Made by a program: the position numbers and the translations under genes. 64,000 nucleotides of DNA from Propionibacterium cyclohexanicum (GTDB lineage: Bacteria > Actinomycetota > Actinomycetes > Propionibacteriales > Propionibacteriaceae), in assembly GCF_900111365.1 (NCBI RefSeq), contig NZ_FOGZ01000004.1, positions 62,001-126,000 on the forward strand. The letters are read 5' to 3'. Below the pieces are notes generated by a model. That model searched no databases and had not been told where the DNA came from. It worked only from the letters and a program-made list of their open reading frames with translations. Shown one piece after another: positions 56,274-64,000 of the stretch; the stretch's first letter is position 1; every line of letters starts with the position of its first letter.

Positions 56274-57439
56274 CCCATCACCGGCCCGACCCACAATGCC
56301 GCTTCGCCGAGAACTCCCCGGGCACTCATCTGGGCCACCAGGTCAACCGGCACGAGACAGGTCCAGCCCGCCCAGGCAGCTACCGCGGCCCGCTGGGGCC
56401 ATGCCAGCTTGGTCCGCACGAGAACCAGGGCCACGACGAGCGCTACCGCGCCCTGGCCCGCGAACTGGGCCGGAAGCCCGATGGCCATCGCCAGGCAGAC
56501 GTACACCAGGGCCGCGCGGATCCGGCCGGCCCGCACCTGCGCAGCCGCGCTGAGTAGGCCGCCCATCGCCAGCAGTCCCCCCAGGATCCAGCCAGCCAGC
56601 CCGGCTCGTGCCCCGAGGCTGGGATCGAGCCCGGTGCCGACCCCGGCAGCGCCGCGCCGGATGAGCCACCAGTAGTCATTGGTGGCCCAGGGCAGCGCAA
56701 ACAGGGCGCACAGCGTGATGAACAGCGCGACGCCCAGGGCCACCAGGCCCCGGTACGCTGCCTGGAATCGCTGCTGGGGAGCACGGACCAGCCGGACCAG
56801 GCGCCGCCAGCCCCTCGGCAAGCCCCCTGCGATGAGCGCCACGATCGCCACCAGCGGCCCAATCCAGACCGCCGCCGCGAGGCCCACAGCCACTGCGCCG
56901 CGACCGGTGGCCGGCCGCCGCGGCCACAGACCCGCCACGAGCAGGCAGACCATGAGCAGGTCGAGAGTCCCCTGGCCCACCGCCACCCGTGCGGGCGCGG
57001 TACCGGCCATCACGAGGGCCGATACCAGGGTCAGTTTCCAGCCCGAGAGCCCCGCACAGCGATGCACCAGCCATGTGAGGGCTCCCGCCGAGAGGGCGAG
57101 GAAGAGCAGCTGCCAGCCGAACCAGGAGCCCAATGACATGACGGTTGCCGCCCCGGCCCCTACGGAGCTGAGCGGGAAGAGCATGGCGCTCGAGGGATCG
57201 GGGCTCAGGTAGATCTGCTGAAAGGAGACGATCTGGTGCCCGCTGAACCACATGGCCCGGGCATAGGGCATCGTCGGATTCCAGGGCGACACCGTGCCAC
57301 CGGGGGCCAGACGGGGTGCCATCGCGACAGCAATGAGCCAGCTGGGCAGCGCCGGGACGACGGACCGCAGGGCAGCAATGAGCCGTTGCGCGTGGATTGT
57401 CGCTGAGGACCGCCGCGGTCGGGAGAGCACCGGCTCCAC
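56219..57439 (-). CDS. Polytopic membrane protein, glycosyltransferase-87-like (function uncertain)
   Basis: About 406 residues with roughly ten hydrophobic segments, resembling DUF2029/GT87-type polyprenyl-phosphate mannosyltransferases: an extracytoplasmic loop after segment 1 (WFSGHQIVSFQQIYLSPDP), later LLVAGLWPRRPATGRGAVAVG, and a long loop WLIRRGAAGVGTGLDPSLGA. I cannot identify a catalytic aspartate with confidence. The start may be GTG 57439 or TTG 57463, which would overlap the hisF stop (TTGA). The C-terminus runs into 34-bp tandem repeats. It could instead be an unrelated multi-spanning protein. Confidence 0.6.
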   Translation of the reverse strand: MEPVLSRPRRSSATIHAQRLIAALRSVVPALPSWLIAVAMAPRLAPGGTVSPWNPTMPYARAMWFSGHQIVSFQQIYLSPDPSSAMLFPLSSVGAGAATVMSLGSWFGWQLLFLALSAGALTWLVHRCAGLSGWKLTLVSALVMAGTAPARVAVGQGTLDLLMVCLLVAGLWPRRPATGRGAVAVGLAAAVWIGPLVAIVALIAGGLPRGWRRLVRLVRAPQQRFQAAYRGLVALGVALFITLCALFALPWATNDYWWLIRRGAAGVGTGLDPSLGARAGLAGWILGGLLAMGGLLSAAAQVRAGRIRAALVYVCLAMAIGLPAQFAGQGAVALVVALVLVRTKLAWPQRAAVAAWAGWTCLVPVDLVAQMSARGVLGEAALWVGPVMGCCALCVIVGSTLRERLA

Positions 57440-57459
57440 AGCGGTGCCCGGGCTCGCGC

Positions 57460-58224
57460 TCAAAGACGCACCGGGAAGCCGGCTCGGGCGAGTTCCTGCT
57501 TCACCTCGGCAATGGTGAGCTGACCGTAGTGGAAGACACTGGCGGCGAGGACGGCGTCGGCACCGGCACGGACCGCCTCGACGAAGTCGGAGGGCCTGCC
57601 CGCTCCGCCGGAGGCGATGAGCGGGACGTTCACGACCTCGCGTACCGCGCTGATCATCTCGAGATCGAAGCCCTGCTCGGTGCCGTCCGCGTCCATGGAG
57701 TTGAGCAGCACCTCGCCGCAGCCGCGTGCCACCGCCTGCTGGACCCACTCCAAGGCGTCCAGGCCGGCTGAGCGCGTGCCACCGTGGGTGGTCACGCCGA
57801 ATCCCGAGGGCATCGCAGGCTCGCGTCGGGCATCGAGGCTGAGCACAAGCACCTGGTTGCCGAAGCGCTCGGTGATCTCGCCGATCGCCTCGGGGCGGGC
57901 AATCGCACCGGTGTTGATGCCCACCTTGTCGGCGCCACAGCGCAGCAGCGCGTCCACGTCGTCGACTCCCCGCACGCCACCGCCGACGGTGAGCGGGATG
58001 AACACCGTGGACGCACAGCGCGTCACCATCCCGCGAGTGGTCTCACGGCCCTGGGTGCTGGCCGAAATGTCCAGGAAGGTCAGCTCATCGGCTCCCAGCT
58101 CGCCGTACCGGCCCGCCAGTTCGACCGGGTCCCCGGCGTCGCGCAGCTTCGTGAAGTTGACCCCCTTCACGACCCGGCCGTCCGTCACGTCGAGACACGG
58201 GATGACCCGGATCGCCACACTCAT
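57460..58224 (-). CDS. hisF: Imidazole glycerol phosphate synthase cyclase subunit
   Basis: Cyclase half of the HisFH synthase in histidine synthesis; uses ammonia from HisH to form imidazole glycerol phosphate. 254 residues (start at ATG 58224; another at 58233). The catalytic aspartates are in [18 protein letters not shown] and [12 protein letters not shown]; phosphate sites are VGGGVRG and [11 protein letters not shown]. No other his genes are in the window. It diverges from the aldo/keto reductase. Confidence 0.95.
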   Translation of the reverse strand: MSVAIRVIPCLDVTDGRVVKGVNFTKLRDAGDPVELAGRYGELGADELTFLDISASTQGRETTRGMVTRCASTVFIPLTVGGGVRGVDDVDALLRCGADKVGINTGAIARPEAIGEITERFGNQVLVLSLDARREPAMPSGFGVTTHGGTRSAGLDALEWVQQAVARGCGEVLLNSMDADGTEQGFDLEMISAVREVVNVPLIASGGAGRPSDFVEAVRAGADAVLAASVFHYGQLTIAEVKQELARAGFPVRL

Positions 58225-58298
58225 GGCGGACACCCTATCTCGCCGGGGTGCAATGATCGGAGGTGACGAATGACAGCATCGGTCCCAAAGGAGCAGAC

Positions 58299-59309
58299 AT
58301 GAAATTCCGCTATCTCGGCGACTCCGGTCTCAAGATCAGCGAGATCACCTATGGGAACTGGCTCACCCATGGCGACCAGATCGAGAACGACACGGCCACC
58401 GCCTGCGTGCATGCCGCGCTGGACGCAGGGATCACCACCTTCGACACTGCGGACGTCTACGCGAACACGAAGGCGGAGAGCGTGCTCGGACAGGCACTGG
58501 CCGGTCAGCGGCGTGAGTCGCTCGAGATCTTCACGAAGGTCTACTGGCCGACCGGCCCGAGGGGGCACAACGACTGTGGCCTGTCGCGCAAGCACATCCT
58601 GGAGTCGATCAATGGTTCCCTCACCCGGCTGCGCACCGACTACGTGGATCTCTACCAGGCCCACCGTTATGACACCGAGACTCCCCTGGAGGAGACGCTG
58701 CTGGCCTTCGCCGACGTGGTGCGCGCCGGGAAGGCCCTCTACATCGGCGTAAGCGAGTGGACGGCCGAGCAGATCCGCGCCGCCAAGCCCATCGCCGACG
58801 AACTCCACGTCCCGCTGGTGAGCAACCAGCCGCGCTACAACATGGTGTGGCGGGTCATCGAGGATCGCGTCATCCCCACCTGCAAGGAGCTGGGCTTGTC
58901 GCAGATCGTCTGGTCACCGATTGCCGAGGGGGTACTCACCGGAAAGTACCGCCCCGGCCAGCCGGTGCCCGCCGGTTCCCGGGCGGCCTCCAAGGTCGGC
59001 ACCGGGCTGGCGCAGCGACTCAGCTCGGACCAGACGCTGCTCGAGCGCGTGCAGCGGTTGCGCCCGATAGCCGAGGGCCTGGACCTCACGCTGGCCCAGC
59101 TGGCAGTGGCCTGGGTGCTGCACAACGACAATGTCGCGGCGGCCCTGGTGGGTGCCTCGCGACCCGAGCAGATCGCGAGCAATGCGAAGGCCTCGGGAGT
59201 CGAGCTGCCGGCCGAGGCCCTGGCGAAGATCGACGAGGTGCTGGGCGACTCGATCATCCGCGACCCGGAGTTGACGGCCGCGAACGCTCCCTCATCGCGT
59301 CCCTGCTGA
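58299..59309 (+). CDS. Aldo/keto reductase family oxidoreductase
   Basis: NADPH-dependent carbonyl reductase fold (336 residues from [18 protein letters not shown] upstream). Catalytic tetrad: Asp and Tyr in [13 protein letters not shown], Lys in FTKVYWPTG, His in YQAHRYD. The C-terminal cofactor region has [13 protein letters not shown] and [12 protein letters not shown]. The sequence type is that of the voltage-gated potassium-channel beta-subunit/YghZ branch. Substrate unknown; no metabolic neighbours help. Confidence 0.9.
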   Translation: MKFRYLGDSGLKISEITYGNWLTHGDQIENDTATACVHAALDAGITTFDTADVYANTKAESVLGQALAGQRRESLEIFTKVYWPTGPRGHNDCGLSRKHILESINGSLTRLRTDYVDLYQAHRYDTETPLEETLLAFADVVRAGKALYIGVSEWTAEQIRAAKPIADELHVPLVSNQPRYNMVWRVIEDRVIPTCKELGLSQIVWSPIAEGVLTGKYRPGQPVPAGSRAASKVGTGLAQRLSSDQTLLERVQRLRPIAEGLDLTLAQLAVAWVLHNDNVAAALVGASRPEQIASNAKASGVELPAEALAKIDEVLGDSIIRDPELTAANAPSSRPC

Positions 59310-59359
59310 GTAGCCGCGGTGGGCCGGACGACTGCTCCGCCGGGAAACTGCCTGGCGGC

Positions 59360-62146
59360 TCAGTCGTCCGGTCCGAGGCTGACATCGACGATGCCGCGCC
59401 GGATCATGGTGACCAATGACCGTGCTGCCGGACCGAGCTTCGCCGCGCCGATCCCGTCAAGGCCCGGTGCAGCCCCGATCTGGCCTGCCAGGTCGATGAC
59501 CTGACGGATCCAGCGGACGAAGTCGCCGGCCAGGAATCCGGTCTGCGAGAGCACGGTGGCCAGATCGGCGCCGTGGGCCCACAGCCACACGGCCTGGGAA
59601 AAACCGGTGTCCAGGTCGCGGCCGCGCTCGACACGGTGGTCGCGCTCCACCATCCCGACATCGCGCCAGACGCCGCGCAATGCCTGATAGGCCCGTTCGC
59701 TTGCTTCATCGGGCATCTGCGCGGGGCCCGGACCGGTGGCACGGGACTCGTAGAGCAGGCTGGCCAGCACGGCACCCAGCGCCGGGCCGGTCAGTTCGCC
59801 GAAGACCCCACGGCGGATCGCCTCGACCGTCACGAGATCGAGTTCTGTGTAGATCCTGGTGAGCACGAGACCGGGGACGGGGAGTTCCCTGCCACCGCGC
59901 GGATCCAGATAGCCCAGTGCATCAAGGACGGCGCAGGTGCGGTCGAAGCGGGCAGCCACCGAATTGGCGCGGGCCGCTCCCCGTGCCCGGCTGTGCTGCT
60001 GCTCCCTCTCCAGGCGCAGGGCCTGCTCGGCCAGGCGGGCATGGCTCTCGCGCTCGGGGCAGCTATGACAGGGGTGGACCAGCAGCGCTGCGCGCAGGGC
60101 ATCGAGCTGGGCGCTGATCTGCTCGTCCAGGGGCACCGAGGGCGCTGGGCCCACCGATTCGTCGAGACTGGCCACGCGCGCGTCGAAGGCACGGGCCAGC
60201 GTGCGTCGGTCGGTCGCGGAGTGCACGGTGAACCGCTTGGGGATCCTCACCCTGCTGACCACCTGCGGCGGGCCGGTCAGCTCCGCGGGGACGATCCGCA
60301 CCAGCTGGTGCTTCTCGTCCATGACGAGCGGGTGGACCTCGCGCGCTCCCGGGACGCCAGCCTGGACGACCACCATCCAGCCGCGGTGCCTGCCCCCGCC
60401 CACCCGGCACAGATCGCCGGGTTCGAGTCTCTCGAGAGCATCGAGGACGCCAGCCCGCCGATCCTGGCGCCGCAGCCGCGCGCGCTCGTCCTCCAACTCG
60501 CCGATCTGCTCGCGCAGCCGTGCATACTCGGCGAAATCCCCGCGATCGCATCGGGCCTGCTCCCACAGCTGGTCGGCCCTGGCCTGCACCGCGCTGCCCT
60601 GCCGGGCCAGCGCCACGACCTGCCGGTCGGCCTGGAACTGGGCGAAGCTCTGCTCCAGCAGTCCCCTGGCCTTCGACCTTCCCACCGTGTGCACGAGGTT
60701 GACGGCCATGTTGTAGTTCGTCGAGAAGCTCGAGCGCAGCGGGTAGGTGCGTCGGCTCGCCAGCCCGGCCACTGCGCGGGGATCCATGCCGGGCTGCCAC
60801 AGCACGACGGCGTGGCCCTCGGAGTCGATCCCGCGCCGTCCCGCGCGCCCCGTGAGCTGGGTGAACTCCCCGGGCGTGATGTCGGCATTGCTTTCGCCGT
60901 TGTACTTGACGAGGCGCTCGATCACCACGGTACGGGCCGGCATGTTGATGCCAAGCGCCAGGGTCTCGGTCGCGAACACCACCTTGATGAGGCCCGCCGT
61001 GAAGCCCTCCTCGACGATTGCCTTGAAGGTGGGCAGCAGGCCCGCGTGGTGGGCGGCGACTCCACGGGTGAGCGCTTCGACGAAGCTGTGCCAGCCCAGG
61101 ATGCGCCGTTCCTCCGCGCTGAGCGCCGCCGCATGTCGCTCGGCGATCTCGCGCAGTTGGGCCGCCTGGGGTCGTGAGGTGAGCCTGACATCCGAATTGA
61201 GGAGTTGCCGGACGGCCCCGTCGCAGCCCTTGCGGCTGAAGATGAAGAAGATTGCCGGCAGCAGCCCGGCGCGGCTCAGCGCGTGCACGGTGCCTGCGCG
61301 AGTCGGTGTGAGGCGAGGGCCCTCCGCGTGGCGCTGGGTGAAGTGCCCCGATGCCGCTCCACCGAACTGTCCCGAGCCGAAGGTCACGGTCCGTCTGCCA
61401 CGGCCGTTGCGTCCTCGGGGCCGTCTGGAATCGTCGCGCTGGGCGCGAGCCTCCTGTTTGGCCAACTGCATGAGCGCAGGATTGACCCGCGCCCGGTCGT
61501 CGCCGAACAGGTCGAGCAGTTCGTGACCCGCCATGACGTGCTGGTAGAGCGGAACCGGACGGTTCTCCCAGACAATGACGTCGACATTGCCACGGACGGT
61601 GTCCAGCCAGTCCCCGAACTCCTCGGCATTGCTCACGGTCGCCGACAGCGCGACGATCTGTACCGAGTCCGCGAGGCCGAGAATGACCTCTTCCCACACG
61701 GCGCCGCGGAAGCGGTCGGACAGATAGTGCACCTCGTCGAGCACGACATAGCCGAGCGTGCCGAGCCCGCGTGAACCGGCGTAGATCATATTGCGCAGCA
61801 CCTCGGTGGTCATCACCACCACCGGGGCGTCGCCATTGATGGCCATGTCCCCGGTGAGCAGCCCGACATTGCCCGAGCCATGGCGTTCGACGAGGTCGTG
61901 ATATTTCTGATTGCTCAGGGCCTTGATCGGCGTCGTGTAGAAGCAGCGCCGGCCCTCGCTGAGGGCGCAGTAGCAGGCGTACTCCCCAACCACGGTCTTG
62001 CCCGAGCCGGTCGGTGCAGCGACCAGGACACCGTGACCCGCATCGATGTCGGCACATGCCTCCAGCTGGAAGGGATCGAAGCGGAAACCGTATCCCGCAG
62101 CAAATCCGGTCAACCGTACACTCATGACGGGCGGTTCAGGGCTCAC
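59360..62146 (-). CDS. helY: Ski2/Mtr4-like DEAD/DEAH-box helicase HelY
   Basis: Large superfamily 2 RNA helicase (928 residues, GTG start 62146; an ATG seven codons later is possible). Walker A APTGSGKTVVGEYA (about residue 43), TPIKALSNQKY, DEVHYLSDRFRG, SATVSNAEEFGDWL, and ATETLALGINMPARTVV/QLTGRAGRRGID; the last 170 residues are the DSHCT-like domain (ANSVAARFDRTCAVLDALGY onward). Actinobacterial HelY sits next to the Tat genes, as here. RNA processing or degradation is expected. Confidence 0.92.
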   Translation of the reverse strand: MSPEPPVMSVRLTGFAAGYGFRFDPFQLEACADIDAGHGVLVAAPTGSGKTVVGEYACYCALSEGRRCFYTTPIKALSNQKYHDLVERHGSGNVGLLTGDMAINGDAPVVVMTTEVLRNMIYAGSRGLGTLGYVVLDEVHYLSDRFRGAVWEEVILGLADSVQIVALSATVSNAEEFGDWLDTVRGNVDVIVWENRPVPLYQHVMAGHELLDLFGDDRARVNPALMQLAKQEARAQRDDSRRPRGRNGRGRRTVTFGSGQFGGAASGHFTQRHAEGPRLTPTRAGTVHALSRAGLLPAIFFIFSRKGCDGAVRQLLNSDVRLTSRPQAAQLREIAERHAAALSAEERRILGWHSFVEALTRGVAAHHAGLLPTFKAIVEEGFTAGLIKVVFATETLALGINMPARTVVIERLVKYNGESNADITPGEFTQLTGRAGRRGIDSEGHAVVLWQPGMDPRAVAGLASRRTYPLRSSFSTNYNMAVNLVHTVGRSKARGLLEQSFAQFQADRQVVALARQGSAVQARADQLWEQARCDRGDFAEYARLREQIGELEDERARLRRQDRRAGVLDALERLEPGDLCRVGGGRHRGWMVVVQAGVPGAREVHPLVMDEKHQLVRIVPAELTGPPQVVSRVRIPKRFTVHSATDRRTLARAFDARVASLDESVGPAPSVPLDEQISAQLDALRAALLVHPCHSCPERESHARLAEQALRLEREQQHSRARGAARANSVAARFDRTCAVLDALGYLDPRGGRELPVPGLVLTRIYTELDLVTVEAIRRGVFGELTGPALGAVLASLLYESRATGPGPAQMPDEASERAYQALRGVWRDVGMVERDHRVERGRDLDTGFSQAVWLWAHGADLATVLSQTGFLAGDFVRWIRQVIDLAGQIGAAPGLDGIGAAKLGPAARSLVTMIRRGIVDVSLGPDD

Positions 62147-62187
62147 CCCACCAGCCTAGTGAGGCCCGACGCGAGCACCTCGCGTCC

Positions 62188-63165
62188 TCACCGCCCCGAG
62201 CCGGCAGCCTTGCGCGGGGCCGAGGCGACGATGATCTCCACACAGCCCGGGTCGACACCGAGGTCGAGCGCCGCCGGTCCCAGTGTCTCCCCATCGGCGG
62301 TGGCGCACGGCCAGTCGCCGTCGAGGTGCACCGAACGGACCCGGTAGGTCTCCGCTTCGTCGATGCGGGTGAAGTTGCCTGAGTACAGCTGCGGGAAGAG
62401 ACGGACCAGCGTGCGCAGGCCGACCGGCCGCACCAGTGTCACGTCGAGCAGCCCATCGGTCGGGTCGGCCTGCGGGCAGATCCTGATTCCTCCGCCGATG
62501 TATCCGGCATTGCCCACGGCGACGATCATGGCCTCGACCTCGCGCACCGGTCCCGAATCCAGCCGGATCGCGTAGTGGCGGGGATGGAAGCGGCGGGCCT
62601 GTGAGAACACCGCCCAGGCGTACGAGAGCTTGCCCAAGTCGAACGCCGAGTCGTTGACGCGCAGATTGACCTCGGCATCGTATCCGGTGGAGACCACCGA
62701 GCCGACCCTCTTCTCGTGGCGGTCCCCGGCCAGCGCACCGCGTGCCACGAGCAGGTCGATGCGTCGGGTGTGGCCTGCGATGAGAGCTGCCACCGCGTGG
62801 TCGGGCCGTCTCGGGGCGCCCACTCCGCGGACGAAGTCGTTGCCGGTACCCACCGGTATCACGGCCAGCTGGGTGCTGCTCCCTGCGCACGCGTTGAACC
62901 CCACACTGGCCGTTCCGTCCCCGCCCACCACGCACAGCACATCGGGCCGGCGCCCTGCCTCACGGGGATACTCACCCTTCTCGACGGCCTCCTGGGCGAG
63001 CGCCCGGGCATCGGCGGGACTGGTGGAAACGACCACCCGCAGCTGGGAATCCGGCAGCGCGGCAGCCACTCGGCGCGCGATACGGGGAGCCATGAGATGC
63101 GCCACCCCATGGCCTGCCGCCGGATTCACGAGGAGCGTCACTCGGGCAGGATCGGATGTGCCCAT
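62188..63165 (-). CDS. Diacylglycerol kinase family lipid kinase
   Basis: Soluble lipid kinase of the DagK/YegS fold (325 residues; ATG 63165, 8 bp after the tatC stop). Catalytic domain: LLVNPAAGHG, LCVVGGDGTASVGFN (glycine-rich ATP site) and VIPVGTGNDFVRGVG; C-terminal lobe with GYIGGGIRICPQADPTDGLLD and the catalytic-base region ATADGETLG. It could phosphorylate diacylglycerol or a related lipid. Between tatC and helY, the usual actinobacterial arrangement. Confidence 0.9.
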   Translation of the reverse strand: MGTSDPARVTLLVNPAAGHGVAHLMAPRIARRVAAALPDSQLRVVVSTSPADARALAQEAVEKGEYPREAGRRPDVLCVVGGDGTASVGFNACAGSSTQLAVIPVGTGNDFVRGVGAPRRPDHAVAALIAGHTRRIDLLVARGALAGDRHEKRVGSVVSTGYDAEVNLRVNDSAFDLGKLSYAWAVFSQARRFHPRHYAIRLDSGPVREVEAMIVAVGNAGYIGGGIRICPQADPTDGLLDVTLVRPVGLRTLVRLFPQLYSGNFTRIDEAETYRVRSVHLDGDWPCATADGETLGPAALDLGVDPGCVEIIVASAPRKAAGSGR

Positions 63166-63173
63166 CGCGGCGT

Positions 63174-63962
63174 TCAGTCGTCGGTCTCGCGCGCCGCCGC
63201 CCGGCGCTTGTCGGCCCGCCGGCAGATGATCTCGGCGATGACATAGAGCAGGGACATCGGGATGGCCAGCACCGACATCGAGATCGGATCCGTGGACGGC
63301 GTGGCCACTGCGGCGAACAGGAAGCACAGGAAGATGGCGACGGTACGGAACTTGGCCAGCCCGGCTCCAGTGACGATGCCGAAGGAGTTCAGCGTCACGA
63401 GGACGACGGGCAGCAGGAAGCTGACGCCGAAGACCAGCAGCAGGGTCAACTCGAAGGTGAGGAACTGGTTGGCGTCGTTCAGGTTGAGCACGCCGGGAGG
63501 ATTGAACTGCAGGAGGACAGCAAAGCCCTTGGGGGCGATCCAGTAACCAAGAAGCACGCCCGCCAGGAACAACGGAATTGCCGAGAGCAGGAAGCGCATG
63601 GCGGCACGCTTCTCGGTGGCGATGAGACCTGGTGCGATGAAGGCCCACACCTGGTAGAGCCAGATCGGGCAGGAGAGGATGAATCCCGCGATGATGGGCA
63701 CCTTCATGAACAGCGAAAACCCGCCGGTGAGATTCGCCGTGGTGATCTCCACCTGGGCACCCGGTGAGGTCGCCTTGTACATGGCGATGGCCTGCTCGAT
63801 GGGCGCGAACGCGATTGCCATGAGCTGGTTGAAGAAGATGAAGCACACGAGCGCGACCATGAGGACGGCAACCATCGAGACGATGACGCGATAGCGCAAC
63901 TCCCTGAGGTGGTCGATGAGCTCCATCGACCCGTCTTCGCCGATCTCGGGAGGCCTGAGCAT
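63174..63962 (-). CDS. tatC: Sec-independent protein translocase subunit TatC
   Basis: Polytopic core of the twin-arginine translocase (262 residues, six membrane segments). The N-terminus has the signal-binding MELIDHLRELRYRVIVS (residues 13-29); SCPIWLYQVWAFIAPGL and FLAGVLLGYWIAP are conserved. The start at 63962 (MLRPPEIGEDGS) or at the MELIDHL methionine (63926) cannot be settled; neither has a clear ribosome site. tatA would lie just beyond the right edge. Confidence 0.94.
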   Translation of the reverse strand: MLRPPEIGEDGSMELIDHLRELRYRVIVSMVAVLMVALVCFIFFNQLMAIAFAPIEQAIAMYKATSPGAQVEITTANLTGGFSLFMKVPIIAGFILSCPIWLYQVWAFIAPGLIATEKRAAMRFLLSAIPLFLAGVLLGYWIAPKGFAVLLQFNPPGVLNLNDANQFLTFELTLLLVFGVSFLLPVVLVTLNSFGIVTGAGLAKFRTVAIFLCFLFAAVATPSTDPISMSVLAIPMSLLYVIAEIICRRADKRRAAARETDD

Positions 63963-63992
63963 CGCAGGCAGGATGTGAAGACGTCTGCGATG
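63960..63992. promoter_or_regulatory. Inverted repeat covering the tatC start codon
   Basis: CATCGCAG (63960-63967) and CTGCGATG (63985-63992) are exact 8-bp complements. The tatC ATG (63962-63960) lies in one arm, so an mRNA hairpin there could limit initiation at this codon and favour the downstream ATG. Confidence 0.4.
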
Positions 63993-64000
63993 ATGCTTGG

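Overview
The window is high-GC chromosomal DNA with dense genes, many ATGA/GTGA/TTGA overlaps and near-continuous antisense open frames. It looks like an actinobacterium, most likely Propionibacteriaceae. The reasons are a menaquinone-linked GlpABC dehydrogenase, a coenzyme B12-dependent ribonucleotide reductase (NrdJ) with NrdR beside lexA, actinobacterial landmarks (ClgR, DUF3046 next to recA, HelY, an LtbR-type IclR regulator divergent from leuCD, CimA), and gene orders known from actinobacteria (miaB-miaA-dapF-hflX; ftsK-pgsA-clgR near recA-recX; tatC-dagK-helY). The family-level call is inference. I see no prophage, insertion sequence, CRISPR array, defence island or biosynthetic cluster. 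This is mostly core genome, so the interest is in regulation and in one unusual SOS-linked gene.

Layout. 1-4.2 kb: glpA-glpB-glpC (minus; glpC runs off the left edge), then a divergent patatin-like hydrolase (4.4-5.3 kb). 5.5-9.0 kb: nrdR-nrdJ (minus), with tandem NrdR-box candidates and DnaA-box-like repeats upstream. 9.3-11.2 kb: a LexA locus in which lexA (plus) diverges from a small membrane protein (minus) in the position of mycobacterial Rv2719c/corynebacterial DivS; each has its own LexA box. 11.4-15.7 kb: an RpiR/SIS regulator divergent from an ascorbate-type PTS operon (IIA-IIC-IIB-lactonase; ulaC-ulaA-ulaB-ulaG). 15.7-22.6 kb: miaB-miaA-dapF-hflX-dinG (minus). 22.8-26.2 kb: gluABCD glutamate-type ABC importer (plus). 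26.3-28.4 kb: recA-recX (minus), a LexA box and DUF3046. 28.5-33.2 kb: the giant helicase Lhr. 33.4-39.1 kb: ftsK-rimO-pgsA-cinA-clgR (minus). 39.2-42.3 kb: plsC-ddl-thiL (minus).

42.3-56.1 kb is dominated by branched-chain amino-acid synthesis: leuC-leuD with divergent ltbR; ilvE-cimA followed by a fumarylacetoacetate-hydrolase-family gene and a CAAX protease; leuB; and ilvB-ilvN-ilvC behind a transcription attenuator (a short Ile/Leu/Val-rich leader peptide, a 12-bp hairpin and an intrinsic terminator). Two tRNA genes (Gln-CTG, Glu-CTC) lie at 45.4-45.7 kb. 56.2-64 kb: hisF with a polytopic membrane protein of unknown function, an aldo/keto reductase (plus), then tatC-dagK-helY (minus).

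Working together: pyruvate plus acetyl-CoA via CimA, LeuCD and LeuB gives 2-oxobutyrate, and IlvBNC and IlvE then make isoleucine, valine and leucine. LexA, RecA, RecX and the membrane protein form an SOS set with three recognisable LexA boxes. NrdR controls the B12-dependent dNTP supply. The ula operon takes up and opens ascorbate, but its later catabolic genes (ulaD/E/F) are not here.
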